A stretch of DNA of 64,000 nucleotides from Apricaphanius iberus (GCA_028564705.1 JAPXFQ010001955.1:62001-126000); one strand, 5' to 3'. Shown: positions 1 to 11,825, counted from the stretch's first letter. Numbers and translations are program-made. Notes: generated by a model not told the origin, from the letters alone.

Positions 1-1380
1 TGAGCCCTTGGTATTTCTCAAGTTTCTCATGTTCCTTCTTCTTGATGTTACCATCACTTGGTATTGCCACATCCACCACAACGGCTTTCCTCTGCTCTTT
101 ATCAACCACCACAATGCCCGGTTGGTTTTCCATCACCATCCTGTCTGTCTTGATCTGGAAGTCCCACAGGATCTTTGCTCTGTCATTCTCCACTACTTTT
201 TGAGGTGTTTCCCACTTTGACCTTGGGATTTCCATCCCATACTCCACACAGATGTTTCTGTATACTATGCCAGCCACTTGATTATGACGTTCCATGTATG
301 CTTTCCTTGCCAGCATTTTACATCCTGCTGTTATGTACTGGACTGTCTCAGATGACTCTTTGCACAGCCTACACCTTGGGTTTTGCCTGGTGTTGTAGAT
401 CTGGGCCTCTATCAGTCTGGTGCTCAGAGCCTGCTCCTGTGCTGCCAGGATGAGTGGTAGGATTTCTTGAGATCAGCCACTTCAGTTATGTTCCAATGGT
501 ACATCCCATGTGGGGGCTTGTCCTCCCATGATGGTTCCTCCTCCAGCACCGCCTCATCTTGCCATTGTCTCAGGCATTCAATAACTACGTCATCCGTTGA
601 AGCCTTGTCCTTGATGTACTTATGGTGCTTCGATGTTTTATCTTGGATAGTGGCTCTTACGCTCATCAGTCCTCTGCCTCCTTCCTTACTGCGTGCGTAC
701 AGTCTCAAGGTGCTTGACTTGGGATGGAACCGGCCATGCATGGTGAGGAGCTTTTGCGTCTTAATATCTGTGGTCTATAGCTCATCCTTTGGCCATCTTA
801 TTATTCCCGCAGGGTATCTGATCACTGGCAGGGCGTAACTGCTTATTACCTTGGACTTGTTCTTTCCTTTGAGCTGGCTTCTTAGGACTTGCCTCATTCG
901 TTTGATGTATTTGGCTGTTTCTGCTTCTCTTGTTGCCTGTTGAAGGTTGCCATTTGCCTGTGGTATTCCAAGGTACTTGTAACTGTCCTCAATGTCTGTT
1001 GTTTTTCCCTCTGGGAGTGAGACCCATTCAGTGTGGACTACCTTGCCTCGCTTTGTGACCATCCTATTACATTTGTCAAGCCCAAATGACACCCCGATGT
1101 CATTGCTGTAGATCCTGGTGGTGTGGATCAGGGAATCAATTCGCTCTTAGCATACAGCTTGATGTCATCCATTTAGAGGAGGTGGCTAATCGTAGCTCCA
1201 TTCTTGAGGCGGTATCCATAGCCAGTCTTGTTGATTATTTGGCTAAGGGGATTCAGACCTATGCAGAACAGCAGTGGGGACAGAGCATCACCTTGGTACA
1301 TGCCACATTTGATGGACACTTGTGTAAGTGGCTTGCCATTGGCCTCAAGGGTGGTTCTCCATAACCTCACTGAGTTTGGT
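1..1380 (-). mobile_element. Rex6 LINE (R4/Dong clade), 5'-truncated, decayed
   Basis: Read on the minus strand this is the 3' half of a site-specific-type LINE polyprotein. From right to left it holds the RT block around GMYQGDALSPLLF (about 1300-1250), the catalytic box region (about 1170), the motif KYLGIPQANGN (about 980), and a C-terminal restriction-like endonuclease with a zinc finger and an NQPGIVVVDK block (about 100-110). The segment near 287-305 agrees with what I recall of a published Rex6 PCR primer site, which supports the name. The copy is dead. The YMDD box has TAA in place of the Tyr codon (about 1172-1174), the frame shifts near 1140, the CCHC His reads as Tyr, and the PD of the endonuclease reads PG. 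The element starts abruptly at a TA microsatellite on its 5' side and continues past the left window edge. Family knowledge: R4-clade elements nick DNA with this endonuclease and prime reverse transcription at the nick. Confidence 0.85.
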
Positions 1381-1402
1381 TTATATATATATATATATAC
1401 AC
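1381..1402. repeat. TA microsatellite
   Basis: Short run of TA dinucleotides followed by CACACA. It lies exactly at the 5' truncation point of the Rex6 fragment. Confidence 0.9.
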
Positions 1403-1489
1403 ACATATCAGTCTCTAATAGTTTAGCACCTGCCTAGATAAGGCTGCGGTGAATGACTAGATGAAGTAATGAAAAATGAGGATGATTCT

Positions 1490-1915
1490 AGACGTACATT
1501 GAAACATGGAACCTTGCCACATATATGTGTGTAGAATAAAATGACACAGTGATATTCCAAATACAAAAGATTATTTACAAAAGGGGAGAAAGAAACATTT
1601 AATCACTAAAACTAGTAACTAACACACTACTGATCAAAATAAATAAATAACCAAAACAAAAGAACAATGAATGGATTAATATGCAATAAAAATGAGGCTT
1701 TAAAGAACCAAAGCTTATTTTGTAAATTATCTAATGAAAGCTAAATTATCTTACTAATTGTTATTATTTTTAACTAATTAGCACCATTGATTTATGTCTA
1801 AACCAATGAACAATGTAAAGAAAATAAAAAATTATTTGGATCAAGAAATGTTTGTTTAAAAAATATCTGGATAAGAAGTCATTGACCTCTGGAAAATTAC
1901 TTTTGAGCTCCTTGG
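1490..1915. repeat. Unclassified interspersed repeat (family X), copy 1
   Basis: AT-rich segment that matches, in the same order, two pieces further right: 49420-49600 and 52980-53140. Shared landmarks are 'cacactactgat', 'aaaccaatgaacaatgtaa' (aaaccaataagcaatgtaa at the second site), 'ttatttggat' and 'tctggataag'. No coding potential was seen. The downstream block 1916-2190 has a TATA-like gttatatagac and an unrecognised 77-codon frame. The family could be an LTR or a DNA element; I cannot tell. Confidence 0.55.
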
Positions 1916-2439
1916 AGTGAGTTTCTCGTGCTTTCCTTCACAAGCAAAGGAAAATGGTTGATGAGCGTCTTCTTGTAGCGAGCCAGCCGAGCCCCGCTTT
2001 CAAGAAGGGCGAACTTCCGGTGGAGAGTTCGTTATATAGACTCTGCTCCCCCCACACTTCCTGCAGGAGTGAGGTTTCTTCTTCTCCTGTGGAGCTAGAA
2101 TGCAGATTAGCACCACCCGATGGCTGTGTGACCCAACAAACTTTGCACTATACCTTTAATATACACAATGACATAAAAAAACAATAAGTTTAGGGCAGCA
2201 TAGATATTTGTTCAGAGTGAATTACAGAAAGTTTACTTAACTCTTATTGTTTCTATTTCAGTTTTCCTCAATGAAATTCTGAATTTTGATTAGTTTTCTT
2301 TTTCCAAACGACTTTTATTGTACTTTGTATGTTTTCTTTCATTGTTTTTATTTTAAAGTTATGTGTGTTAATTTCAGCTAAGATATTCCCTTCTGCCCAC
2401 ATTTTTTCCATTACTTTGGCGGCTTTTAAAAAAACAAAA

Positions 2440-2760
2440 CAATATGACTAAAGAGCTGGGTCAGAACCTCAGCACTTTACTCGGTTCACTCCCTGTCTCA
2501 TTATTGTTTATACCTGTCTGCATTCCCAGTCACCACTAGATCCTGAATGTCCTCATGTATTTAATCCCTTTACCTTTTGTCATTCCCTGTTGGTTTGTAT
2601 AGTTTCATTCCTGCTTATCTCACGTCAGTCTGGTGCCCTGTCATAGCTCCTGGACGAGGTCGAGAACTACCTGCCTCTGTCTCCAGCGATAGCTCCGTCA
2701 TTCAAGTTCCATTGTCGCCGGCTAGTTCCTTTAGCCAGGGTCCTTTGTCACAGCTCTCAG
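2440..2760 (+). repeat. Possible old Gypsy-type LTR remnant
   Basis: Pyrimidine-rich sequence with the texture of fish Gypsy LTRs: 'acctgtctgcattccc', 'tatttaatccctttacc' and repeated 'tgtca' blocks, similar in style to the LTR starting at 63095. No paired copy, no duplication and no internal region are visible. The overlapping 98-codon frame at 2577-2873 has no recognisable product. Confidence 0.3.
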
Positions 2761-2919
2761 TCTTAAAAAAGGAAAAAACTAAATACTTTAATTTTTACAC
2801 TGACAAAATTATAGTCCACAGTAATAGCGTAATTAAACAATCCCTCCAAGATGGTGCAGCAATATTTTCATGATTGTTGCACCCTGAAATGCCTACTTAT
2901 ATTTATATACATACACTAT

Positions 2920-4141
2920 GGGTGTCACGATCCCGCTTTTTTATGTTTTTGAAAACTAAAAGAAGATCATGATCACCTTCTTCCATTTTTACATATAGTA
3001 GTGTTCCACTCAGATTCCGTAGCAAGAGATAGTAGGCAATAGTCTATTTGCTCAGATTTCCTCATCACAAACAACTACACATTTCATTTTCCCAAACAAG
3101 TTACTCTCACCAGTTCTCATACAACTCACAACACCACCTGGTAATATTATTAACCGCTACACAGCTAACAGAGCGTGTTAGCTGAAGCCAGCTACTAGCT
3201 ATTAGCTAAGCTACAGTTAAACCATGGCGAGTGCGGATAAAGAATAAGAAGCAGCCGGACCAAAGCTAAAGCTACCACTTCTGCTCTCAAATCACCAGTG
3301 AGAAAATTCTGAATTCTCCGTGAATTAATATTCTCATTTTAAAGAAAAGTACCACTGTTTACTGCATATTAGCTGTTTTCTCTGGTCCCGCAGGAGATGA
3401 ACGTTCAATTTTTTAAATTCCGGACCTTATTTTTATGTTGGTTTACTCACCCAGAGAAGAGCCAGCAGGAGTTGTGTGATTTAGAGGCAATAATACAACT
3501 ACACTATGGCACAATTACAATTAAATTGCTGCCGTGCTACATCCCAACTGTAGCCTGAGAAGCAATTTCTCTCTGTGCTCTACGGCGATGGGTTAGACAG
3601 AACTTGCTACTGCAGACATCAACATGGTTCACTTTTATATGTTTCCAAATTGCAACTGAATGACTAGTTGTACTAAATTCAGCTTCTACAAGCTCCCTTT
3701 CTTTCCCTGCATCCTACGCAGACTACAGCTGTAATGGTGGTGGGTGTGACGTCATTGAAATCCCAGGTTAATGTAAGTTGGAATCGGTTGCATTTAAAGC
3801 CTGTGGAAAAAAAAGTCACAAGATGGCAACCACCCTCTGCTACTAATAATTTCTGTTATTTATTTAAACAAGATTATTAAACTTAAAAGTTTAACAATTT
3901 ACTGTAAATACAAAAATATTGTAAATATTTTTTTTCAATTTAACCATTAATGCCTAATGTGATACATTACCCAAGACTAATGGAAATTGCATCACTTATG
4001 TCTTTCAAAATAAGATTTACTGTACAAAATTTAATGAATAAAAACACTGATCAAACACTAAACTAGTCTAAAAATGACATAGGTCTCTATAATGTAGGAA
4101 AAGAAAAAACATGAAAAAAAAATCGAATCGAGGATTTGGAG
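2920..4141. mobile_element. Possible decayed hAT-like element
   Basis: The left edge reads GGGTGTCACGATCC and the right edge carries AATCGAATCGAGGATTTGGAG-like sequence. Both resemble, from memory, the two sides of fish hAT termini of the 'GGGTGTCACGAT...' type, but the right terminus is broken after GGAG. A short ATG frame at 3224 stops quickly. The rest has no long frame. It could instead be two unrelated fragments. Confidence 0.3.
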
Positions 4142-6615
4142 CTAAATAAAATGACTTTAAAGGTAATTTTAACAGACGGAAACTTAAAAATGTGACTAGG
4201 TCAGATTGGGTCCCACTAGAAGAACATCTCTGGTTTTATTTCAGTGCTACAGTCCAAGACCCTCCCTGGCCCCTTTTAGCCCTTCTTTATTAACTTCCTG
4301 AATATGCGCCTGCTCAGCAGCAATAAACTAATGGTTGCTCATTAATCATTCCAAAAACTCACAGGATTCTCTGTGTCAGGAGAGAGTGAGAAGGTATTTT
4401 TTCTTACTTTGGTCGCAGCGCAGTCTGTTGATTTTGATGCTATAACTTGGGTTTCTGCTGGACAAAAGCAAGAGCAGCTAAACTCTTAGGTCAAAAGGTC
4501 TGGGAAAAAAAGCCTTGATCTGCTGCCGAAATTACCATTGCATAGCCAAAATAAAAGAAAACAAGACTTGAGGTCAGTCGAAACAGATTTTAATCTTTAA
4601 CCCTGCAGATTTAAAAAAGCAATTGAACCTCTTTTTCCATCAGTCACAGAAATCTTGCCGCTCTCTGCTCCTGTGTTCGTGCATTAGGCTACAGCTGATT
4701 GTTTTCCTCATCAGACAGACACGAATCACATAGGTGACCTATTTTGAATTTAAAACAGCAACCTTCGCCAATAGGTGATGGATTTATATGACTGGAATGA
4801 GGAAACTGCAAATGTAACTTGTTTAATGTAACATGTTTTCTCTATCCGTCTCACATAAGAGACAAGGGAGTGGCCTTGAAGATCTGCTCAGTCTCTGCTT
4901 TCATGAGTAAGCCCATATAACTCTACAGTCACTGCCATGACATGACAGGATGTGAATTGATTTATTTTCCTGTTTTCCCTGCACAGGAACCCTAAACCCA
5001 CAGTTTTCAGTCATCCTGGAATAACACAGCAAAACAAATTTCCACTTTGTTTTGAATCACAGTCATTTGCCCTCCTGCTGCTCTCATTGAAAACATCAGA
5101 GCCAGAACAATGTGATAATACAAATTAATAAACATAAAACTGCAACCTACATTTTCAAATCATTTACAAACGCTTAATTCATTGTGAAGTTTTATTAGTT
5201 GTTCTTTCTTGTCAGTGCACTTTGATTGGGAATTGTTTACCCTTCTCTGCAGTGTTAACCATCTAAACAAAAGCTAGCTGAATGAATGTGACTGCATCTT
5301 ATCTTATTCTTACACTGCTAGCTCTGCTGGCAGTATTACAGCTCAATATGTCAGTAAGTAACAGTGGATTTGCTGGCAAAGTTGTTTTCTAAAATCAGTA
5401 GTCTTCCAATGAGTCTGTCGAAATGAAAGAAACCTTGACTGGATCGATCACAGCAGTGGTGTGTGTTTTAACGGATAAAAGAATGAACAAGGATTAGTGC
5501 ACATAACTGAAATTACGAAAATGCCTAGAAGGAAAGAACACTCAAGCTTTTACTTTGAACAGTTATACACATTCTCTGGATACTTTTGTTGCTCAGAAAG
5601 GTCCTAGCATGGTGGGACAGCCCGCTGATTCAGCTGCAGGTTATTGGCCTCAAAGCGCTTTCTTTTTTCTTTTTTTGCAGTAAAAATATTATGATACAGC
5701 TGCAGATATTTAACTCCAAACCCTACTTACACAGACAAGCCTGCAGCCAATGACCAGTACATGACTGAAAGGTAGCATTGGTGGTCCCTGGAAACAATAA
5801 AACACAATCACACCTGCCTTCTGATCAACATAGAAACCAACCCAAAATTACATTTTCCCTTGATAAGAATAACAGAAAAAACAACTCAATAACTATATTT
5901 TAAAAAGTTAATATCAATACAGTTGCATTTACATGAACCACCATAATGTTATTCTAAAAAGTTTAAACCAGTTTAATTCAGATTATGTATTCCACTAGCA
6001 AATGTTTCAGATAGGAAGACCACTGGTAGCGTACCACCCATAAGTGGGGACGCTGGAGTCATGTTCCCAGCAATATTTTTGATTGACAGTTTTGTCCCCA
6101 TCTCTTTTAAAAACCTTACCCACGCAGATATAACATCAACTTGTTCCCAGCACAATTTAGGTATAATGAGTAAATCACTCCATTCCACTAACCAAAAGTC
6201 ATGTTGTTCACTGTGGGGATACTGCAGCATTCTTTCATTTATTAAAATGGCTTGCAGTCGCCTGCAAACACCTTTAGCCATGATTCAAGCCTAGTGCATA
6301 CATTTGTAAAAAAGCGAGTACAATATCAACAATATCAATATCAAGGTGATTTATTAACTCATATCTCTTAATACAAGGTGCTTTAAATATACAGCGTAAC
6401 CTGCTCCATGCATGCAGTCCCCAGGGCGCAAGGTGGATATACACTGTGCAATGTTTGGAACATCATTAGCCCATTTTCCAGTCAAGCAACAATTTTTGCG
6501 ATTGGGTCGCCTCAAAGATGCATACAGGTAAATATTGTTTTCTCTAGAATTTCTCCTTGCATATTCAGTTCAAGGTTTATTCATCTCATTCGTATCAGAG
6601 TTCCTTGGATTTTTT
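4142..6615. other. AT-rich sequence, nothing supported
   Basis: No coding frame, RNA gene or clear repeat was recognised. A 102-codon minus frame at 5973-6281 is open but matches no family I know and lacks features of a gene. Poly-A and poly-T runs are common. Intergenic or intronic sequence is the likely reading. Confidence 0.5.
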
Positions 6616-6788
6616 TAAAGTAGAATGGCTCATCTCCTGTTGAACCAGCTCCAAGTTTTAATCCGTGAGGTAGACACTCTTTCTATTTTTAAGACTAAGC
6701 TTAAAATCTTCCTTTTTGATATGTATATGTAGTTAGAATGGCTGAGGTTATCCTGAGCTATTTCTGTGATAATGCTGCTATAGGCTTA

Positions 6789-7446
6789 AGCCTAGTTTAT
6801 GCTTCTCCGACTGCAAATTTGCACTCAGACGCACACGTATTGACGGAGACGTTTTCCGTTTATAGTACTCTGCTCTTCGACTCCATTCTCTATTGTTTTT
6901 TTCAGCGTTGCTCGACCAGGACAGCAGGGGGTGCTAAGTTTTCATGGCATCTCTGCCTACTATCACACAGCGCCGTTTGTGTTTTTTTCTAGGCTTGTGA
7001 ACGCATTTCTTCCTCAAGGAGATATGAACGACAGAAAGTAAGTTTTGATTAAGCTGTAAAGCTTTTTACTAGAAGTGCAGCTCATAGAATCCTCTAGCAA
7101 TGCATGGAAACAAACACAGCAGGCTTTGTTGTTTTCCTACACCTCCTTGTCTTCAAAATCGCCAAAAGAACATATTAGATAAATTATCCTTTATATAAAG
7201 CATATAGTGCTGAAACACTGCATTAACTACTGATTACAGCGACTATAGAGCCCCGTTCTGGTGAAGCGATCTCCGACTGTTGCTGAAACTGACCAATCAG
7301 ATGCATACGCTCTCAGTCGACGGATAGTTAAGAAATGGGCCTCTACTCAATGCGTCCTTGCGTAGGTGACGGAGAGCCCTTGCATTGACGGATAATGGCG
7401 TTGTGTCAATACGTCTCCATCAAAATGGAGAAGCATAAACTAGGCT
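6789..7446. mobile_element. PIF/Harbinger-like MITE with TTA target duplication
   Basis: The ends are perfect inverted repeats: AGCCTAGTTTATGCTTCTCC at the left and its reverse complement at the right. TTA flanks both sides (6786-6788 and 7447-7449). Removing the element and one TTA restores the L2 order 'ataggcttagactgttgg'. There is no transposase frame in 658 bp, so it is non-autonomous. The 3-bp TWA duplication fits PIF/Harbinger; the superfamily is inferred from that alone. Confidence 0.8.
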
Positions 7447-7692
7447 TTAGACTGTTGGAGGACAGAGTCTTACATTTTTCTCGTCTACTACTCAGATGTT
7501 TTTTTTTTGCTGTAATTTTGATTCCTAACCTTGTTTTTTATCAGTGTTCATCTCTCCGTAGAAGCTACACCTGATCTGGTATCGTGCTCAGCTGCAGCAT
7601 CCTGCTGGATGGGAAGCATCGATTCAGATATTGCTCCCAGTGACCGAACATTCTTTATGTCTTGTTACCTTTTTAATATGTAAAGTACTCTT

Positions 7693-8387
7693 GTAGAACA
7701 CTCCATACTTCTGTCTCGATTGAACCAGTTGGTGGGTATTCGGGGAACTGCCCTCAACTGGCTCAAATTGTACCTCAGCGAGAGGAACTTCTGTGTGAAG
7801 CTCGGGGCCTGTGCATCTGAGGCATCCCCTCTGTCCTGTGGAGTTCCTCAGGGCTCTATTCTAGGACCCTTACTTTTAGCCCTGTCTTGGCTCTGCTCCA
7901 TTGGCTTCTGGTCCAATATCGCATTCATTTTAAAATTCTACTTTTCATTTTAAAATCTTTATACCTCTTTGCCCCACCATACTTGTCTCAGCTGGTTTAG
8001 CTGTATGTACCAGGCCGGTCTCTCCGCTCAGTAGACCACTGCCTTCTAGGTTCCAGGGGCTCAAACGAGGACTCGAGGTGAGCGGGCTTTTTCGATCTGT
8101 GCGCCTCGCCTGTGGAACCAACTACCTCTGGCAGTGAGCATGTCCCCTTTCTAGATGTTTTTAAATCTTGCTGAAGGCTCATTTTTATTCTTTGGCTTTT
8201 AATGCGGCTTAACCTTACCTTGTTGAAATGTTATTGCTTTAATATTCTTATTTCAGTTACTGTACCGTATTTTTAATGGGTCACCTGTGTTTATTGCATT
8301 TTTTGTTACTGTTCCTTTGTGCAGCACTTTGGTTGGCCATGGCTGTGTATAATGTGCTTTATAAATAAAGTGGTATGGTATGGTATG
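7693..8387 (+). mobile_element. Internally deleted LINE (L2/CR1/Rex1 group) nested in L2
   Basis: Two RT pieces are fused. The first (7700-7890) encodes a palm segment with CGVPQGSILGPLL. The second (from about 7890) encodes the C-terminal region with ARTRGERAFS-like and APRLWNQLPLAV-like sequence, now interrupted by stops. The catalytic DD box lies in the missing middle. The 3' end is a TGGTA tandem tail (8370-8390). An 8-bp direct repeat, GTACTCTT, flanks the insertion (7685-7692 and 8388-8395). Other L2 copies in this window have GTACTCTT once at this place, so it is a target-site duplication. Confidence 0.8.
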
Positions 8388-8784
8388 GTACTCTTACATC
8401 AGTTCTTTCTGTGTCTCTTACAAACTCCCAGATAATTGTGGCAGATGACCGCTTGTACTGAACCAGGTTCTGCTGGACGTTTCTTCCCGTTAAAGGGGAG
8501 TTTTCACTATCTATTGTTGCTACATGCTTGCTCAGTAGAGGGATTTCAGAGGGATTGCTGTGGTTGGAGTCTGCACAATCTCACGTCAGAGACTCAACGT
8601 AATCTGCTGGGATTCCTTACATAGAAAACTTTTGAATGATTTAAATGTCTGCTTAATAGTATTGAAATCACTTTTCTTGTAAAGTGCCTCGAGATAACAG
8701 CTTTTGTGAATTGGCGCTATGTAAATAAACAGAATTTCACTGTGAGCAAATGAAGGGAAGCTAAAATGGATATCTCTTTCTGAT

Positions 8785-9155
8785 ATGACTCAGAACTCCA
8801 TCCATCCATTTTCTGAACCGCTTAGTCCTCCAGGGGTCACGGGGGGGCTGGTGCCTATCTCCAGCTGTCAACGGGCGAGAGGCGGGGTACACCCTGGACG
8901 GGTCCATCACAGGGCCACATAGAGACAGACAGGACAGACCCACACCTAAGGGCAATTTAGAGTGATCAATTAACTTAACAGTCATGTTTTTGGACTGTGG
9001 GAGGAAACCGGAGTACCCGGAGGGAACGCACGCATGCAGGGGGAGAACATGCAAACTCCATGCAGAAAGGCCTTGGGCCAGGATACAAACCCACAACCTT
9101 CTTGCTGCAAGAAACAATGCTAACCACATCGCCACCGTGCAGCCCCATGACTCAG
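8785..9155 (-). mobile_element. tRNA-headed SINE with ATGG tail
   Basis: The head lies at the right: reverse complement 'ggtggcgatgtggttagc', followed by a degenerate B box and 'tctgcatggagtttgcatgttc'. The body carries the typical 'gactgtgggaggaaaccggagtaccc' block in the plus orientation, and the tail at the left has ATGGATGG. Related copies lie at 24.67, 42.45 and 57.42 kb. Frames called across it are not genes. Confidence 0.8.
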
Positions 9156-9234
9156 AACTCGTGCTGTTGCCTTTTGGATCAACTGAAGTCTTTTGCATTT
9201 TGTGAGTAAAGAATTACAGTAGCCTGTCCTTGGA

Positions 9235-9491
9235 GGAACAGCCCAGCCTTGAAGTAACAAATGCATAGACAAGTTTTTTCAGTATCTCTCTTGGAAAGGA
9301 TATTTCTAATTTTAGCATTATTCCAGAGGTGAAAGAAGGAAATCATTGAAACCCGTTTAATATGATTTGAATGTGATGTCTTGGTTGAAAATAGTGCCAA
9401 CGTTTTTTAAGGTATTACTGCAGGCATATTTAATGCCCTCTAGATGAAGTAATTGACTAAGTAATTTCTTTTTCAGAGCTTCTAGTCCAAA
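9235..9491 (-). mobile_element. L2 fragment, RT internal segment
   Basis: Matches the minus-strand L2 coding region at about 51165-51425. Landmarks are 'cagccttgaagtaacaaa.gcat' and 'gactaagta.tttctttttcagagcttct.gtccaaa'. It sits on the 3' side of the next L2 fragment although it derives from the ORF, so it belongs to a different copy or to a rearrangement. Confidence 0.75.
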
Positions 9492-9492
9492 A

Positions 9493-10450
9493 ATTAACAA
9501 CAGATGTCATCCCAAGGCATCTACAATAATTTAAATACAATTATACAAGCATTCCAATCAGTCAAAAAAGTTTTACATTTTAAAAAATCCCAGAAGATTG
9601 CGTCCAGTCGTTGACATGAGGTTGGGCCCCATTGATGCAGAGTTTTCGAACACAGCAATACTCTCAGCAATCCCAGATACTGATCAAACATTTAGCGACA
9701 GAAGAGAGAAAAAACTCCCCTTTACCAGGAAGAAACCTCCAGCTGAACGTTGCTCAGTACAAGCGGTCATCTGCCATGACCCTCTGGGGGTTTGAGAAGG
9801 CAGATCAGGGACACAAAAAGAACAAAAGGAACTGATGTAAGATGACTTTCTATATTAAAGAAGATAAAAAGTTGATAACAGGACATGGAGGATGTTTGGT
9901 CAGTGGGAGTATCATCTGAATGTATGCTCCCCATGTATCAGGGCATTGTAGCTGAGCTGGATACCAGACCATATGTAGCTTCTAAGGATAAAAAACACAC
10001 AGAAAAAACAAGCCTGAAAGCAGAAATAACAGCAAAAAATACATTTGACCAGTGGTAGAAGAGAAAAGTAGCAGAGCTGAGAAAAGTGGTCAGTCTGTCC
10101 TCCAACAGTCTAAACATGTAGCAGCATAACTACAAAGATACCTCAGGATAACCTAAAACATTCTAACTATACGCTTTAACAAAAAGGAAGCCGTGGTCTT
10201 AAAAGTAGACAGGGTGTCTGCCTCACAGACTAAAACTGGGAGCTGGTTCCACAGGAGAAGAGCCTGATAACTAAAAGATCTGTCTCACATTCTACTTTTA
10301 GAATTCCTAGGAACTACCAGTAAACCTGCATTAAGAGTGAAATGCTCTGTTAGGACCATGTGGAACGATCAGATCTTTGACGTATGATGGAGCTTGTTTA
10401 TTAAGGACTTTATATATAAGGAGGAGGATCTTAAACTCAATATTCACACT
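9493..10450 (-). mobile_element. L2 LINE 3' UTR plus ORF C-terminus
   Basis: The 3' end is at the left ('acaacagatgtcatcccaaggc'). The UTR carries 'aaactcccctttaccaggaagaaacctcc'. Near 10340-10445 the minus strand still encodes EFKILLLIYKVLNKQAPSYV, the L2 C-terminal motif. This older UTR lacks the rRNA segment found at 35.05 and 50.19 kb; the gap lies near 10140-10190. Degenerate, with no intact frame. Confidence 0.8.
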
Positions 10451-10459
10451 ATTTTTTTT

Positions 10460-11500
10460 TGTTTCCTCCAGCAATGTTTTGAAATCTCTGGAAATCATAC
10501 GTTGCCATTCTGTGACATCACTTCCCATGCTCACTGCCGGACCAATCAGTGTTAGCCACCGATTGATTCTCTTTTCACAATGAAAGGAAAGGTTTAGGAC
10601 AGCCATAATTACACAATGATCCCAGCTTTAGTCTGATTGAAGTCAGACATTTAAAATGCTGGTACACCCTAGTTTGACTGAAGTCAAACTCAGCTGGATT
10701 TCTCATAATCAGACTAACCCTCCCAGATAATGTGTTTAGAAAATCACATTTCTCTGCATGTATACACCCAAGACCAGCTTTTTTACATGAAGTGACAAGA
10801 CCAAAGAAGCAAGAAACACAACACCAGTGCACAACAACACTGCTGCAACAATGAGTGTAACACAATCAAACTGTACAATACTTTGCTCCATAAAATAAAA
10901 TCAAGTTTCCAAAAGGTTATTAATTTATTAAAGGTACTGTGGAAGATACTTTCTTTTGGGTGGATCACCGAGACTATTGGTCCCCCCGAGCTGTCAATCA
11001 TTCTGGATAGGTTTCACTTTCTGTGCATGTGTACTCTCAGTGGAGGCTCTAAGTGGAGAGGGTCGTTCTCTCCTAAATTTCAGAAAAATCCTCCACTATA
11101 CCTTTTAAAACAACTATTTAATTAGACATTACTTCCTCCAAATAATGTTTTGTCTTCATATTGTGAAGTCATTGTTTGAACACCAACCAAATGGTGCTGA
11201 TTAGTCTTAAACTGATCATAGCTCATTTGTATTAAACTAACTTAGCATCACTACCCAAGCTTTTCAATATAAGCCTTGCTCTTTAAGCATATATATTCAT
11301 ATTAGAATGTGACATCTCTATCGATTTATTTGATATTGGTTCTACTTCTTTGCATATTGGTAAATTTTTACTACTTTTACCTTTGGTTGTTAGTTTTATT
11401 GTTCATTATTCTTTTGCTTAGTTGTTTAGTTTTGTGTTTAGTAAGGTTGTGTTATATACATTTTTATAGCAGTATAAGTTTTTATTTCATTACTCACGGT
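10460..11500. other. AT-rich sequence with a dispersed repeat
   Basis: No gene was recognised. The segment 10780-10870 resembles 23540-23610 (shared 'acaacaacac.gctgcaacaa' and 'tacacaat'), so an old transposon is probably present. Small open frames here are low-complexity. Confidence 0.45.
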
Positions 11501-11510
11501 GCCTAGATAA

Positions 11511-11560
11511 AACATGCTTAGTTATTGCTTAATTATGCTTATTTATGCTTAGTTATGCTG
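11511..11560. repeat. Short tandem repeat of TGCTTAGTTA-like units
   Basis: Four to five imperfect copies of tgctta(g/a)tta(t). Confidence 0.7.
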
Positions 11561-11825
11561 TCCTGTGACACATTCTGTTTGACTGTTACAACAGAGTGTC
11601 CTTTCTCTAAGAAATTTCTTATCTGCAACCATGTATGAAATTGTTTGTTCTCTCAGAGCTGATTAATGAACCATTCAGCAACAAATCGACAGGGTGTAGT
11701 TAAATAAGTATATATACTTGTGACTTTGTGAAGAACCTGAGAGCTCTCAGAGAGCTCTCCATGCTGCATGTAAATAAACTTTTTTAAGGAGACAGCTAAC
11801 ACTTTGGTTTTCCCCCACCATCAGC
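11560..11825 (+). repeat. Candidate retroviral LTR (5' LTR of the decayed ERV)
   Basis: Contains a TATA box (tatatata at 11709-11716), then AATAAA at 11773-11778. That 60-bp spacing suits a compact U3-R-U5 layout. It lies upstream, in the right orientation, of a leader, a gag-like ATG and an integrase remnant. LTR edges were not fixed, and I saw no second copy to the right. Confidence 0.4.

Larger units (their letters stand above)
6620..8740 (+). mobile_element. L2-type LINE 3' end, carrying two nested insertions
   Basis: The copy begins in the last codons of the RT ORF (region encoding the PLLWNRLP...FKTRLKTFLF-type C-terminus, 6620-6720). It resumes after a MITE at 7450, resumes again after a second LINE at 8396, and ends in the family's 3' tail. 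That tail holds 'ccaggttctgctgg', 'gtttcttcc.gttaaaggggagtttt', 'gtaaagtgcctcgagat' and 'ggcgctatgtaaataaa'. The same tail recurs at 9.5, 22.6, 34.5, 38.7 and 49.6 kb. L2 LINEs encode an apurinic endonuclease and RT and are usually 5'-truncated, as here. The host copy is older than both insertions. Confidence 0.85.
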
